The notes: generated by a model not told the origin, from the letters alone. 64,000 bases of DNA from Mesonia sp. HuA40 (GCF_008017835.1 NZ_VRLT01000056.1:62001-126000); one strand, 5' to 3'; positions 52,210 through 62,442 are shown, counted from the stretch's first letter. Numbers and translations: made by a program.

Positions 52210-53506
52210 GCATTGCGTTTAAGGTTTCGACTACTTCGGTATGGCTTATGGTTTTGTTCTCATACATTTTGGCAATGGTTGTTTTTTCTTCTTCGGTAGC
52301 CTGAAATTGGTTTAAGATATTCATTAAGTGCATTTTCATGTGGCCCTTTTGAATGCCTGTAGTGGTTAATGAATTTAGGGCAGCAAAATTTTGTGCCAAT
52401 CCGCAAACTGCGGCAATACGCATAAGTTCTTGGGCATTTGGGTTGCCCAGCATTTCTAAAGCTAATTTAACCAATGGATGCAATTTAGTTAAGCCGCCTA
52501 CAGTACCCAAAGCTAGAGGTAAGCTCATTTCAAAAATAAATTCATCGTTTTCAATGCGCGCATCGCTCAAACTGCGATAAGTACCTGTTCGGCTAGCATA
52601 AGCGTGCACGCCTGCTTCAACGGCTCTAAAATCATTACCTGTGGCCAAAACCAGGGCATCAATTCCGTTCATAATTCCTTTATTGTGCGTCACAGCCCGA
52701 TAAGGCTCTACTTGAGCAATTTGTACAGCTTGTACGAATTTTTGTGCATACTGTTTGGCTTTATCTTGATCTTCAGCTAGTGCCGATACTGGGCAGCTAA
52801 CCTGTGCTTTGACCAGACAATTGGGTACGTAATTAGATAATATACTCATTACCACTTCAAGCTTATGTGTACTTTTTGCTAATGCTGTATTCACCTCTTT
52901 TTCCCATAACTTAGCCATAGCTTCTAGGCAAGAATTGATGTAGTTGGCGCCCATGGCGTCTAAGGTTTCAAAACAAGCATGAATTTGATAATAATTTTCT
53001 AAGGCATCGGTTTTGTCTATTAAGTCAATTTTCGTAAGTCCGCCGCCTCTTTTTATCATATTTGCGCTTACCTCATTGGCCGTTTGAATTAAGCTTTGTC
53101 TTAAAGCATTAAATTGTGAGAATAAAAAATCGGCTTGACCATTAAAGGTAAAATGTATTTGTCCTACCTTTTCTGTTCCTAGAATTTCGGTTTTAAACCC
53201 GCCTCTGCTTTGCCAAAATTTAGCTGCATTGCTGGCAGCAGCCACCACAGAACTTTCTTCTATGGCCATAGGCAAACTGTAGAAATGGCCATCGATTAAA
53301 AAGTTAGGGGCTACGCCAAAGGGAATGTATAAGTTGCTAATGGTGTTTTCGGTAAATTCATCGTGTAATTGTTGTAGTTGTTGGTTCGAATTCCAATACT
53401 GCATCAAAGTTTGTTTGGCCAAATCTGCATTTTGAAAAAAATGAGTTGCTAGCCATTCGATCTTATCTTGCTTACTTAATTTAGAAAAACCTTGAATTTG
53501 CTTCAT
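52193..53506 (-). CDS. mvaA: Hydroxymethylglutaryl-CoA reductase, class II type
   Basis: A 437-residue enzyme interconverting HMG-CoA and mevalonate. Seen: SVVAAASNAAKFWQSRGGF, AVTHNKGIMNGIDALVLATG with the active-site Lys and Asp, and the C-terminal His-bearing region. I start at ATG 53506 (MKQIQGFSKL): the in-frame ATG at 53545 lies upstream of the -7 element at 53528. With the GHMP kinase it makes a mevalonate pair, supplying isoprenoids by the mevalonate route, which many Flavobacteriaceae use. Confidence 0.93.
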   Translation of the reverse strand: MKQIQGFSKLSKQDKIEWLATHFFQNADLAKQTLMQYWNSNQQLQQLHDEFTENTISNLYIPFGVAPNFLIDGHFYSLPMAIEESSVVAAASNAAKFWQSRGGFKTEILGTEKVGQIHFTFNGQADFLFSQFNALRQSLIQTANEVSANMIKRGGGLTKIDLIDKTDALENYYQIHACFETLDAMGANYINSCLEAMAKLWEKEVNTALAKSTHKLEVVMSILSNYVPNCLVKAQVSCPVSALAEDQDKAKQYAQKFVQAVQIAQVEPYRAVTHNKGIMNGIDALVLATGNDFRAVEAGVHAYASRTGTYRSLSDARIENDEFIFEMSLPLALGTVGGLTKLHPLVKLALEMLGNPNAQELMRIAAVCGLAQNFAALNSLTTTGIQKGHMKMHLMNILNQFQATEEEKTTIAKMYENKTISHTEVVETLNAMRDAAN

Positions 53507-53527
53507 TATATTTGAATTATTACTGGG

Positions 53528-53535
53528 CAAAGATA
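53528..53535 (-). promoter_or_regulatory. Candidate -7 element for mvaA
   Basis: Minus-strand TATCTTTG matches TAnnTTTG and lies 22 bp before the chosen start at 53506. It rules out the longer N-terminus. Confidence 0.55.
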
Positions 53536-53677
53536 CTAAGCTCAATTCAATTAAAAGCTAAGAAGATAATGAAGCTAACTTTTTTACTTAACATAATCTT
53601 AGTATTTAACAACAAAAACCCGTAAAAATCCGTTAATTTTTAGTAAACTTGGATTCGTAAAAAATGAAATATAGATT

Positions 53678-55861
53678 ATGAGAATTTTTAGGCCTTTCGC
53701 GCTAGTTTTTTTTATGGGTATTTTTTCGTTAAGTGCTCAAAATAAGCAAGTTACTTTAGAAGAGATTTGGGGAGGAGCTTTTAGGCTGGCCTATATGGAA
53801 TCTTTAACTTCATTAAACAACGGAAAAGAATATATAGTGCAACATTACGACCGCAGTAACCAAAATATGCGGGTTGATGCCTATAGCTACGAGACGGGCG
53901 AGCAAACGAGAAATATTTTATCTTCAAATAAAATCAAACAACTTAATTATTTCGAGACCTACCAGTTAAGTCCTAATGAAAATTTTGCTTTGTTGGGAGT
54001 AAATACAGAGGCGATCTATAGACGTTCTACCCGCGCCATTTACTTTGTTTATAATTTAAACAATGGAGAGAATATTATGTTAGCTGCTCATCCAGTTCAA
54101 GAGCCTCAATTTTCGCCAGACGAAACCAAAGTAGCCTATGTTTACGAAAACAATATTTACGTTAAAGATTTAGCTTCTGGAAACACCACTCAGTTAACCC
54201 AAGATGGTAAAAAGAATGAAATCATAAACGGGATTACCGATTGGGTTTACGAAGAAGAGTTCGCTTTTGTTCGCGCATTTGATTGGAGTGCAGATGCTTC
54301 TAAGATAGCTTACTTGAAGTTTGACGAAACCCGTGTTCCTGAGTTTTCAATGGATATTTATGGGAGTTATAACAATCAGTTATATCCTAGTCAACAGGTG
54401 TTTAAATACCCTAAAGCGGGTGATGATAATGCTAAAGTGAGTTTGCATATTTTTGATTTAAACCAGAAAGAAAGTAAGTCGGTTAAGCTGCCAAAAAATT
54501 ATGAATATTTGCCGCGTTTAAAATGGACCAAAGACAAAGATGTTTTAAGTGTACAGGCTTTAAACAGACATCAAAATGAAATGGATTTATTGTTTGTAAA
54601 TGCTACTTCGCTTGAAGCGGATGTAATTCTAGAAGAAAGAGATGAGGCCTATGTAGATGTTACCGATAATCTTACTTTCTTAAACAACAATAGCTTTATT
54701 TGGACAAGTGAAAAAGACGGCTATAACCATATTTATCATTATAGCAAAAAGGGTGAGTTAATCAAACAAGTAACTCAAGGTGATTGGGAAGTGACAGCGT
54801 TTTACGGATTTGACCCCAATACGGGAAGAATCTTTTTTCAAAGTACAGAGAACGGTAGTGTAAACCGCGATGTATATAGCATTTTGGCTAATGGAAAAAA
54901 TAAGCTGCGTTTAACGCCTAAAACTGGAACCAATAATGCAGACTTTAGTGCAGATTATAGTTATTTTATCAATGATTATTCAAGTGTTAATACGCCAAGC
55001 GTCTACACTTTACATCAAGCTAAAAATGGCAAGTTGGTACGTAAAATACAAGACAATAGTGCTTTAGCAGAAAAAGTAAAAGACTACGGTTTTTCTCCAA
55101 AAGAATTAAGCACCATCCGTGTAAACGGCGAAGATTTAAATATGTACATGATTAAACCCCAAGATTTTGATGAGAATAAAAAATACCCGATGCTGATGTA
55201 TCAATATTCGGGTCCTGGTTCGCAATCGGTGGCCAATACTTACTTTTCTACTAATGATTATTGGTGCCAATTATTGGCCAACCAAGGCTATATAGTAGTT
55301 ACCGTTGATGGTCGAGGTACGGGGTTTAAAGGAGCTCAGTTTAAGAAAGTCACCCAGAAAGAATTGGGTAAATATGAATTAGAAGATCAAATCGCTGCTG
55401 CAAAATTATTGGGGGAGCGTGATTATATAGACGAAGATCGTATTGGAATATGGGGTTGGAGTTTTGGTGGTTATATGTCTTCAAATGCAATTTTTAGAGC
55501 AGGAGATGTATTCAATTTAGCCATCGCAGTAGCACCCGTTACAAGCTGGCGTTTTTATGATACTATATATACAGAGCGTTACATGACTACACCTCAAGAG
55601 AATCCTACGGGTTACGATGAGAATTCACCCATTACGCACGTCAGCAAATTTGACGATACCAATCATTTTTTGCTTATACATGGTAGCGCAGATGATAATG
55701 TTCACGTACAAAATACCATGCAATTAATCGAAGCTTTGGTGCAAGAAAATAAACAATTTGATTGGCGCATATATCCCGATAAAAACCACGGAATTTACGG
55801 AGGAAATACCCGCTTGCACTTGTATACACTAATGACAAATTATATTTTAAAAAACTTATAA
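53678..55861 (+). CDS. Dipeptidyl-peptidase IV (S9 family)
   Basis: A 727-residue exported serine exopeptidase that removes Xaa-Pro dipeptides from peptides. Signal peptide (ends SLSAQN), beta-propeller (about 35-470) with the DPP-IV glutamate motif DWVYEEEFAFVRAF. C-terminal alpha/beta-hydrolase with Ser595 (GWSFGGY), Asp672 (GSADDNVH) and His704 (DKNHGIYGG). Full length with all key residues. Two peptide transporters follow within 17 bp and 12 bp, so products can be taken up directly. Confidence 0.95.
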   Translation: MRIFRPFALVFFMGIFSLSAQNKQVTLEEIWGGAFRLAYMESLTSLNNGKEYIVQHYDRSNQNMRVDAYSYETGEQTRNILSSNKIKQLNYFETYQLSPNENFALLGVNTEAIYRRSTRAIYFVYNLNNGENIMLAAHPVQEPQFSPDETKVAYVYENNIYVKDLASGNTTQLTQDGKKNEIINGITDWVYEEEFAFVRAFDWSADASKIAYLKFDETRVPEFSMDIYGSYNNQLYPSQQVFKYPKAGDDNAKVSLHIFDLNQKESKSVKLPKNYEYLPRLKWTKDKDVLSVQALNRHQNEMDLLFVNATSLEADVILEERDEAYVDVTDNLTFLNNNSFIWTSEKDGYNHIYHYSKKGELIKQVTQGDWEVTAFYGFDPNTGRIFFQSTENGSVNRDVYSILANGKNKLRLTPKTGTNNADFSADYSYFINDYSSVNTPSVYTLHQAKNGKLVRKIQDNSALAEKVKDYGFSPKELSTIRVNGEDLNMYMIKPQDFDENKKYPMLMYQYSGPGSQSVANTYFSTNDYWCQLLANQGYIVVTVDGRGTGFKGAQFKKVTQKELGKYELEDQIAAAKLLGERDYIDEDRIGIWGWSFGGYMSSNAIFRAGDVFNLAIAVAPVTSWRFYDTIYTERYMTTPQENPTGYDENSPITHVSKFDDTNHFLLIHGSADDNVHVQNTMQLIEALVQENKQFDWRIYPDKNHGIYGGNTRLHLYTLMTNYILKNL

Positions 55862-55877
55862 ATCAACCTAAACATAA

Positions 55878-57692
55878 ATGGCAGCAATTACGAGAGAAAG
55901 AAGAGAAATTTTTGGACACCCAGTAGGGCTTTTTATATTGTTTTTCACCGAAATGTGGGAGCGATTCTCCTACTATGGAATGCGGAGTATTTTAACCTTG
56001 TATATTGCGGCCTCGGCCACAGCGGTAGATCCGGGTTTGGGATGGAGTAGTAAAGATGCCATTTGGCTGTACGGTTGGTATACTATGTTGGTATATGTTG
56101 CCTCAATTCCTGGAGGTTGGATTGCCGATAAATTTTTAGGCCAAAAGAAAACGGTAATGTGGGGAGGTATACTGCTGTGTTTAGGGCATGGTATTTTAGC
56201 GATTCCCCAAGACTGGGCATTTTTTACCGGCTTACTGCTTATTGTGTTGGGAGTAGGAGGACTTAAGCCAAATATTTCAACAATGGTAGGTGGTCTCTAT
56301 GAAGAGGGTGATATTAGAAGAGATAGTGGTTTTACTATTTTTTATATTGGTATTAACATCGGTGCGTTTTTAGCTAGTATAAGTGTAGGTTTGGTGGCCT
56401 ATTATTACGGATGGCACTATGGATTTGGTCTAGCTGGTATAGGAATGTTGTTAGGTCAAGCCGTTTATATTTGGGGACAAAAGTTTTTAAAAGGTGTTGG
56501 AGAATTTAGTGGAGGCTCTTTGGTAAGTGCCGAAGAAAAGGAAGCAGCCAAAAGACCACTAACTAAGATAGAGAAAGATCGAGTAATCGTCTTATTCATT
56601 TCTTTCTTGATTGTTATTGTTTTTTGGGGTGCCTTTGAACAAGCTGGTGGATTAATGAACTTGTACACCGATGCTAAAATAGATAGAAGCATTGGTTTAA
56701 GTTGGTTAGAAGAGATTCCAGCTGGTGTTTTTCAATCGCTTAACGCCGCTTACATCATAATTTTTGGAACCGCAATTGGAGCCTTCTGGGTATGGTGGAA
56801 AAAGAAGGGTAGAGAGTCTTCTTCACTTTTCAAAATGGCCATAGGTACTATTATTATGGGACTTGGATATGTATTCATGATGTTTGCATCACAAGAAGCC
56901 AGTCAAGAGACTTTTGGTAAAGCAGCTATGTTTTGGATTTTCTTGGCTTACTTATTTCACACTATTGGTGAATTGAGTACATCTCCTGTAGCCTTATCTT
57001 TTATCACTAAGCTTGCACCGCTTAAATATGCCTCGATAATGATGGGGGTTTATTTTGCAGCCACTGGTTTTGGTAATAAATTGGCAGGAAGCATTGGGGA
57101 GTCTGCTCAGTTAGAGCCCTATTCGGGAACGATGCTATACAACAAAGAACAGATTATTCCTTTTATGTCAAAAGATAGCATTGAGATTAAAAACGAGCAA
57201 AATAAAGTGGTTACGGTTTATGATTACCCGATAAACCAAGATAAAAATTTCACCCTTAAATCAACCGTTTTCTTAGAAAATGATCAGGTTAAATTTAAAC
57301 AATACCAAGCAGAAAAAATCTTAAACCCGATTTTTGAATTGGATGATGAGGCGGTGAATAAGTTCAAAACAACACTTCAAGAAAATCAAGTAACAGCAGA
57401 AAATCCTTATCACGCGATCTTAACATTTGAGAAAGATCCAGATGCCGCCCAGCAAGTAGAAAATAAGGGAGATGGTAAAAACTATCAGGTTTCTTTTGTC
57501 TTGAGCGAAGAGCAGAACAAACAAGAATACAATACCTTTTTGTTCTTGACTATTTTTACAGTGGCCTTCGGATTTTTAGTAATCCTATTTCTGAAGAAAC
57601 TAAAGAAACTAACCCACGGAGCAGAAGATAAAGAAGTAGAAAAATTGGAACAAGAGGGCTACGAAATAGCCGATACAGAAATAAAAGAATAA
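55878..57692 (+). CDS. POT/PTR-family proton-coupled peptide transporter
   Basis: A 604-residue inner-membrane symporter for di- and tripeptides. First helix motif LFFTEMWERFSYYGMRSIL with the proton-binding ExxER; then YGWYTMLVYVASIPGGWIAD and the PTR signature FTIFYIGINIGAFLASISVG. Beyond the usual length there is a hydrophilic insertion (about 425-560) between late spans. It lies 16 bp after DPP-IV and 11 bp before a second carrier. Confidence 0.92.
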   Translation: MAAITRERREIFGHPVGLFILFFTEMWERFSYYGMRSILTLYIAASATAVDPGLGWSSKDAIWLYGWYTMLVYVASIPGGWIADKFLGQKKTVMWGGILLCLGHGILAIPQDWAFFTGLLLIVLGVGGLKPNISTMVGGLYEEGDIRRDSGFTIFYIGINIGAFLASISVGLVAYYYGWHYGFGLAGIGMLLGQAVYIWGQKFLKGVGEFSGGSLVSAEEKEAAKRPLTKIEKDRVIVLFISFLIVIVFWGAFEQAGGLMNLYTDAKIDRSIGLSWLEEIPAGVFQSLNAAYIIIFGTAIGAFWVWWKKKGRESSSLFKMAIGTIIMGLGYVFMMFASQEASQETFGKAAMFWIFLAYLFHTIGELSTSPVALSFITKLAPLKYASIMMGVYFAATGFGNKLAGSIGESAQLEPYSGTMLYNKEQIIPFMSKDSIEIKNEQNKVVTVYDYPINQDKNFTLKSTVFLENDQVKFKQYQAEKILNPIFELDDEAVNKFKTTLQENQVTAENPYHAILTFEKDPDAAQQVENKGDGKNYQVSFVLSEEQNKQEYNTFLFLTIFTVAFGFLVILFLKKLKKLTHGAEDKEVEKLEQEGYEIADTEIKE

Positions 57693-57703
57693 TTTAAACA
57701 CCT

Positions 57704-59812
57704 ATGTCAGCAATTAGTGATACTCAGCACAGTGAGTTTTTTAAAAGTAAAGTTTTAGGCCATCCAGCCGGTTTATTTGTCTTATTTTTCACAGAAATGT
57801 GGGAACGCTTCTCTTTTTACGGGATGCGTGTGTTATTGATTAACTTCTTAACCATGGCAGCCATTGGTTATAATCCTGGTTGGGAGTGGACTACCGAAAA
57901 TGCTGGAGCACTTTTTGGTACCTATGCCATGTTGCTTTATATCACGCCAATTATTGGTGGAGTTATCGCCGATAAATTTACAGGGTATAGATGGGCAGTA
58001 GTTATTGGTGCAGTAATAATGACTTTGGGACACGCCGCAATGGCCGTTGAAACTGAGTTTTGGTTATACATAGGATTAGCTTTACTGGTAATTGGTACTG
58101 GATTCTTTAAGCCTACAATGACCTCAATAATCTCCGAAATGTATAAAGATTTGCCCAAGAAAAAAGATGGTGCATATACCATTTTTTATATGGGTGTAAA
58201 TGCCGGTGCATTTTTTGGAATGATGCTTTGTGGTTACTTAGCTGAGCGCGTGGGTTGGTCCTGGGGATTTGGTCTAGCGGGAGTTTTTATGCTATTAGGG
58301 ACACTGCAATTTTGGTTAGCTAAACCATTATTTGGGAAAATAGGAGATGTACCTTCTAAAGAAGAGCAAAACGTTAAGCAAGAAGTAGAAAGTGACGGAG
58401 AACCTGTAAAATACAATCCGTTTACTAGTATAGATAAAATCTTAATAGTCATTACCTCTATAATAGGATTAGCATATGCCATTAATGACCCGCTTTCTAA
58501 AATCGCTGACATCAATTTGTTTCCATTTGAGATGTTTGGAATGGAAGGGCAGTATGTAGTAGTACTATTTGGTTTGGTGCTCTTTTTGTATCTTACTTTA
58601 GGGCGTATAAACAGATATGCGACCGTCGTGCGTAATAGGATGTACGCTGTTATTGTTTTTGCATTCTTTACCGTTCTCTTTTTCTTAGGTTTTGAGCAGG
58701 GCGCTACCTCTTTGGTTCTTTTTGCTCGTGATTATATCGATCGAGAACTCATTGGCAATGCAGCTATTACTTTTAACATTGTAAACGCCTTATTAACCAT
58801 AGTTCCATTAGCTATAATTACCTATGTTTTGGTGCTTTTAGCGAAACAGACCTTCGCAAAAATTCCTGGATCAAATATTGTTCTAGCGATTTGTTTTGTC
58901 GGAATATGGGGAGTGGTTATTTATATGCTAAACAGAGATTTTAATACCACTGCCTATGAAGTGGAGTTTCAAGCTCAAAAGGTTGCGGTTATAGATGAAG
59001 AAACCAATGAGCCTAAATTGGCAAAGAATGGTGAGTTAATTTTTATGGAAACACCAATCTCTGTTGATCAAGATATTTCCCAAATTGAAAATGATATTAT
59101 CACTAAAAAAGTGGTGATAGGTGAGGCTTTTAGTGATTTTAAAGAAGGACAAGAAATCAATATCATTACCAAAGACGCAAACTTCGCTAAGTTTGGCTAT
59201 TTAACTCCAGAAAGATTAGAAGCCGCTAAGAAAAATGCCGAAAACTTAGGTCGAGATAGTGGCGTGATTCAAGCTAAAGTTACACAGGTTAAAAATCACT
59301 GGGTTGAGATTACTGCTTCTTGGTTTAGTATTTTAAATTCATTCTTTATCATTGCGTTTGCAAGTTTATTCTCTAAATGGTGGGAGAGCAAATACAACCC
59401 TTCTGCACCACAGAAATATGGTATAGGCCTTATCCTATTGGCACTAGGTTTTGGTATGCTTGCTTTTGGTACCTTTGGAGTAGAAGACGGGGTTAAAGTT
59501 AGTATGATCTGGTTAATATTGGCTTATCTCTTTCATACCTTTGGAGAGCTCTGTATTTCACCTGTAGGTTTATCTTACGTATCCAAATTAGTTCCTGCCC
59601 GTATGATTGCCTTTATGTTTGGTATGTGGTACTTGGCAATCGCAATAGGTAATAAATTTGCCGCCGTACTGGGTGGGCAACTAGAGAATATTAGAGAAGA
59701 ATATTCACTAACTACCTTTTTCTTGATTTTTACGGTGGTCCCAATCGCTGCTGGTCTATTGATAATCGCGGTGAATAAACCTATTAAAAAGTTAATGAAA
59801 GGGGTAGATTAA
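57704..59812 (+). CDS. POT/PTR-family proton-coupled peptide transporter, second copy
   Basis: A 702-residue paralogue of the preceding carrier, clearly diverged. Motifs: LFFTEMWERFSFYGMRVLL, YAMLLYITPIIGGVIADKF, YTIFYMGVNAGAFFGMMLCG, and FHTFGELCISPVGLSYV. A larger hydrophilic insertion (about 425-545) separates late spans. Different insertion lengths suggest different peptide ranges. Same transcript as DPP-IV by spacing. Confidence 0.92.
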   Translation: MSAISDTQHSEFFKSKVLGHPAGLFVLFFTEMWERFSFYGMRVLLINFLTMAAIGYNPGWEWTTENAGALFGTYAMLLYITPIIGGVIADKFTGYRWAVVIGAVIMTLGHAAMAVETEFWLYIGLALLVIGTGFFKPTMTSIISEMYKDLPKKKDGAYTIFYMGVNAGAFFGMMLCGYLAERVGWSWGFGLAGVFMLLGTLQFWLAKPLFGKIGDVPSKEEQNVKQEVESDGEPVKYNPFTSIDKILIVITSIIGLAYAINDPLSKIADINLFPFEMFGMEGQYVVVLFGLVLFLYLTLGRINRYATVVRNRMYAVIVFAFFTVLFFLGFEQGATSLVLFARDYIDRELIGNAAITFNIVNALLTIVPLAIITYVLVLLAKQTFAKIPGSNIVLAICFVGIWGVVIYMLNRDFNTTAYEVEFQAQKVAVIDEETNEPKLAKNGELIFMETPISVDQDISQIENDIITKKVVIGEAFSDFKEGQEINIITKDANFAKFGYLTPERLEAAKKNAENLGRDSGVIQAKVTQVKNHWVEITASWFSILNSFFIIAFASLFSKWWESKYNPSAPQKYGIGLILLALGFGMLAFGTFGVEDGVKVSMIWLILAYLFHTFGELCISPVGLSYVSKLVPARMIAFMFGMWYLAIAIGNKFAAVLGGQLENIREEYSLTTFFLIFTVVPIAAGLLIIAVNKPIKKLMKGVD

Positions 59813-59857
59813 AAAAGTGGAACAATAATTGTTTCTTAATGCATTAAAATTTATCGT

Positions 59858-60397
59858 ATGAAAAAAATAATAGGGGCGCTAGTTTTATTACTTAGTTTTA
59901 GCACGCAAGCCCAAGAAATCAATTGGATGACTATGAATGAAGCTTTAGAAGCTCAAAAAGAAAATCCAAAGAAGATCTTTATGGATGTTTATACTGATTG
60001 GTGCGGACCTTGTAAATTGCTAGATAAAAACACATTTAGTAATAAGCAAGTTGCGCAGTATGTGAATAAACATTTTTATCCGGTGAAGTTTAATGCAGAG
60101 GGAACAGAGGAAGTAACCTATAAAGATTTCACCTATACAAACCCAAAATATAAGCCGGGAAGAAAAGGTAGAAATAGTCAGCATCTTTTTGCTCACGCTC
60201 TTAAAATTACAGCTTACCCTAGTATGGTCTTCTTTGATGAAAAAGGAGAAGTTATTTCTCCAGTAGCGGGATATCATACCCCTTCTCAGCTTGAGATTTA
60301 TTTAAAGATGATTGCCAACGACGATTACAAAAATTTAAAAACAAGCGAAGCCTGGACAAGTTATCAAAAAAACTTTAAGGGAGAATTTAAAGATTAA
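59858..60397 (+). CDS. Secreted thioredoxin-fold protein
   Basis: A 179-residue exported protein (signal MKKIIGALVLLLSFSTQAQ) with a thioredoxin-like domain. DVYTDWCGPCKLLDKNTFSN gives active-site Cys49 and Cys52; TAYPSMVFFDEKGEVIS contains the cis-Pro. An insertion of about 15 residues rich in Lys and Gly (KYKPGRKGRNS) precedes it. Probably a periplasmic thiol reductase; partner unknown. Its stop overlaps the convergent comEC by 4 bp. Confidence 0.87.
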   Translation: MKKIIGALVLLLSFSTQAQEINWMTMNEALEAQKENPKKIFMDVYTDWCGPCKLLDKNTFSNKQVAQYVNKHFYPVKFNAEGTEEVTYKDFTYTNPKYKPGRKGRNSQHLFAHALKITAYPSMVFFDEKGEVISPVAGYHTPSQLEIYLKMIANDDYKNLKTSEAWTSYQKNFKGEFKD

Positions 60398-62415
60398 GGT
60401 TTAGACATAATGTAAAAGGTCCCTTTCTTTGCGCTGTCAAAGAAAGGGATTTTTTCTTTTAAGGCAGTTCTTTGCCAACGGGTAACGTAACTTTTGTAAT
60501 TGCTTTGATCGGCTACAATGGTTTTAGGCTGTACGAGTTTTATTACGCGCTCTAAATTGATACGAGGAGAATGACTTAACCACAATACGTCTACTGGTGT
60601 TTTAGAAGGTTTTGTGTAAAATTCATTGTCAATACGTAGCACCGATATACCATCTATTTCTAAAGCCCGATTTAAGCGTTTATTTTGCTGAATATCGTTG
60701 ATGAAATACTTAGTTTTATAATTGTCTAAAACCTTTGTAGGCACAATAGAATCGGTGTAGATCTGCATTGCGTTAGGATTATGTATAGCTAGGGTGCTGG
60801 TTTTATAATAAGGTAAAATCATAGCTTTACGGATTTGTTTTGCATTTTGATAGTCTATGATATAAACCAACTGTGTGGCTATTAGTGCACTCAGTGCAAA
60901 CAATCCGAATATTCTTTTTTGCGAACTATAAAAAAATCCGATAAGGCTAAAAAAAGAAAAGACAGACAAAGCTAACATGTATTTAGAAAAATACACGTGG
61001 TCAAAGTAATACGCATCTTGCTGGGCAATAGACTCAATAACCCACATTAAACCATCAATTATGTGTGTAGTTAATTCTTGAATCCATTCTAATTCAATAA
61101 AATAAAAGCTCCCCATAATGCTGATGATGCAACTAAGAAGCACCAAAAATAGGAAGGGCAAAATCAATAGGTTAGAAATAAGAAATAATCCTGGAATCTG
61201 ATTAAAATAATAAAGCGTAAAGGGCAGTACTCCTATTTGCGCACTTAAGGTAACCGAGGCCAATGCCCAAGGCTTACGAATCAACCAGGTCTTTTTAGAA
61301 AATAAATTATAAATAATTGGGTAAAAAAATAATATAGAGGCTACCGCAAAATAACTGAGTTGAAACCCTACATCAAATACCAACCAAGGATCTATAAACA
61401 GTAACAACATAGCCGATAGCGCCAAACTTGTAACCCCATTGGTTTTCCGCTTATTTAAAGTAAGAAGAATAAAGAAACTAAACATCGTTACGGCACGGGT
61501 TATAGAAGGGCTAAAACCAACCAGCCAGGCATACAACCATAGAACAATAACTATAAGAAAAACGCGCAATGCCCGAGTCCATTTATTATATTTTAAAAAA
61601 TAGGTAATTCCCTGCAACAATAAAACGATGAGCCCAACGTGTAATCCAGATACCGCCAATATGTGAACTACACCTGCTTTTTGAAACTGTTGATAAGTGC
61701 TACGCTCTAAAAGATCTTTATTTCCTAAAACTAGAGCATTGATAAAAGCTATATGCCGTGGCTTTAATTTAGTTTTTTTAAGTTGATGATTTATTTTCTT
61801 TTTGATGACTCCAGAGTGGTCTAACCAAGTTGGATTACTATTTTTATGATGAATAATTTCGTTACTAGCTACCCGAGTCTCCCGTGTCACGTGTTTATTG
61901 GCTAAGTATTGTTTGTAGTTAAACTGTTCGGGAAATTGGGGCTCTTTTAAAGGAGTTAAATTTGTTTTAGTAATGATTGCATCTCCAGGTTGATAATTAA
62001 CTGTACTATCTTTTAAATACACCCGTAATAAAACAAGATTGTTTTGCCGAGAATCGGTTGGGTTTTTAATTTGTGCAATATAGTTGCTAAAAGAAGTTGA
62101 ACCTTTTAATTCTTGCTTTAATTTTAAGTGTAAGAGCTGGTTAGGTTGTGTTTTTATTTCTTGATATAAATAATGCTTTTGCAATTTGACACAAAAAAAT
62201 CCTATAACTAAGAAGGTTATCAAACTGGTTACACTAAAAATTCTTAGGGGCAACCAACTTCTCTTTTGGTAAAGAAATACAATTAACCAACTAAATAGGG
62301 TGGCAAGCAATAAAGAGAAAGCAAAGTCAAATTTACATGTGTAATTATGCCCTAAGAATATGCCTATTACAAATGCAAGAAAAAGCCACAAAAAAGAGGT
62401 GTTGAGTAACTTCAT
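60394..62415 (-). CDS. comEC: ComEC/Rec2-family competence protein
   Basis: A 673-residue inner-membrane protein that forms the DNA uptake channel in transformable bacteria. Order: N-terminal spans with DUF4131 region (1-200), the Competence domain (about 225-500, VVHILAVSGLHVGLIVLLLQ, GFSPSITRAVTMFSFFILL), and a shortened metallo-beta-lactamase-like C-terminus (VDVLWLSHSPRINLERVIK) with few metal ligands left. Such short tails are common in Bacteroidota. A strong plus-strand terminator lies within its last codons. Confidence 0.9.
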   Translation of the reverse strand: MKLLNTSFLWLFLAFVIGIFLGHNYTCKFDFAFSLLLATLFSWLIVFLYQKRSWLPLRIFSVTSLITFLVIGFFCVKLQKHYLYQEIKTQPNQLLHLKLKQELKGSTSFSNYIAQIKNPTDSRQNNLVLLRVYLKDSTVNYQPGDAIITKTNLTPLKEPQFPEQFNYKQYLANKHVTRETRVASNEIIHHKNSNPTWLDHSGVIKKKINHQLKKTKLKPRHIAFINALVLGNKDLLERSTYQQFQKAGVVHILAVSGLHVGLIVLLLQGITYFLKYNKWTRALRVFLIVIVLWLYAWLVGFSPSITRAVTMFSFFILLTLNKRKTNGVTSLALSAMLLLFIDPWLVFDVGFQLSYFAVASILFFYPIIYNLFSKKTWLIRKPWALASVTLSAQIGVLPFTLYYFNQIPGLFLISNLLILPFLFLVLLSCIISIMGSFYFIELEWIQELTTHIIDGLMWVIESIAQQDAYYFDHVYFSKYMLALSVFSFFSLIGFFYSSQKRIFGLFALSALIATQLVYIIDYQNAKQIRKAMILPYYKTSTLAIHNPNAMQIYTDSIVPTKVLDNYKTKYFINDIQQNKRLNRALEIDGISVLRIDNEFYTKPSKTPVDVLWLSHSPRINLERVIKLVQPKTIVADQSNYKSYVTRWQRTALKEKIPFFDSAKKGTFYIMSKP
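60420..60460 (+). terminator. Terminator of the thioredoxin gene inside antisense comEC coding DNA
   Basis: Perfect 12-bp stem TCCCTTTCTTTG/CAAAGAAAGGGA (60420-60431 with 60438-60449), 6-base loop, then TTTTTTCTTTT. It stops plus-strand transcription 23 bp after the thioredoxin gene. The same DNA encodes KIPFFDSAKKGTF of ComEC on the other strand. Confidence 0.88.
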
Positions 62416-62442
62416 TTGGTTAAGTTACTCAAAAATAGTAAT

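Noticed and set aside
53507-53545. Earlier mvaA start
   Set aside because: It lies upstream of or within the -7 element at 53528-53535; residues do not match the family start.
55878-59812. Recent tandem duplication of POT transporters
   Set aside because: The two proteins differ widely in sequence and insertion length, so the duplication is old.
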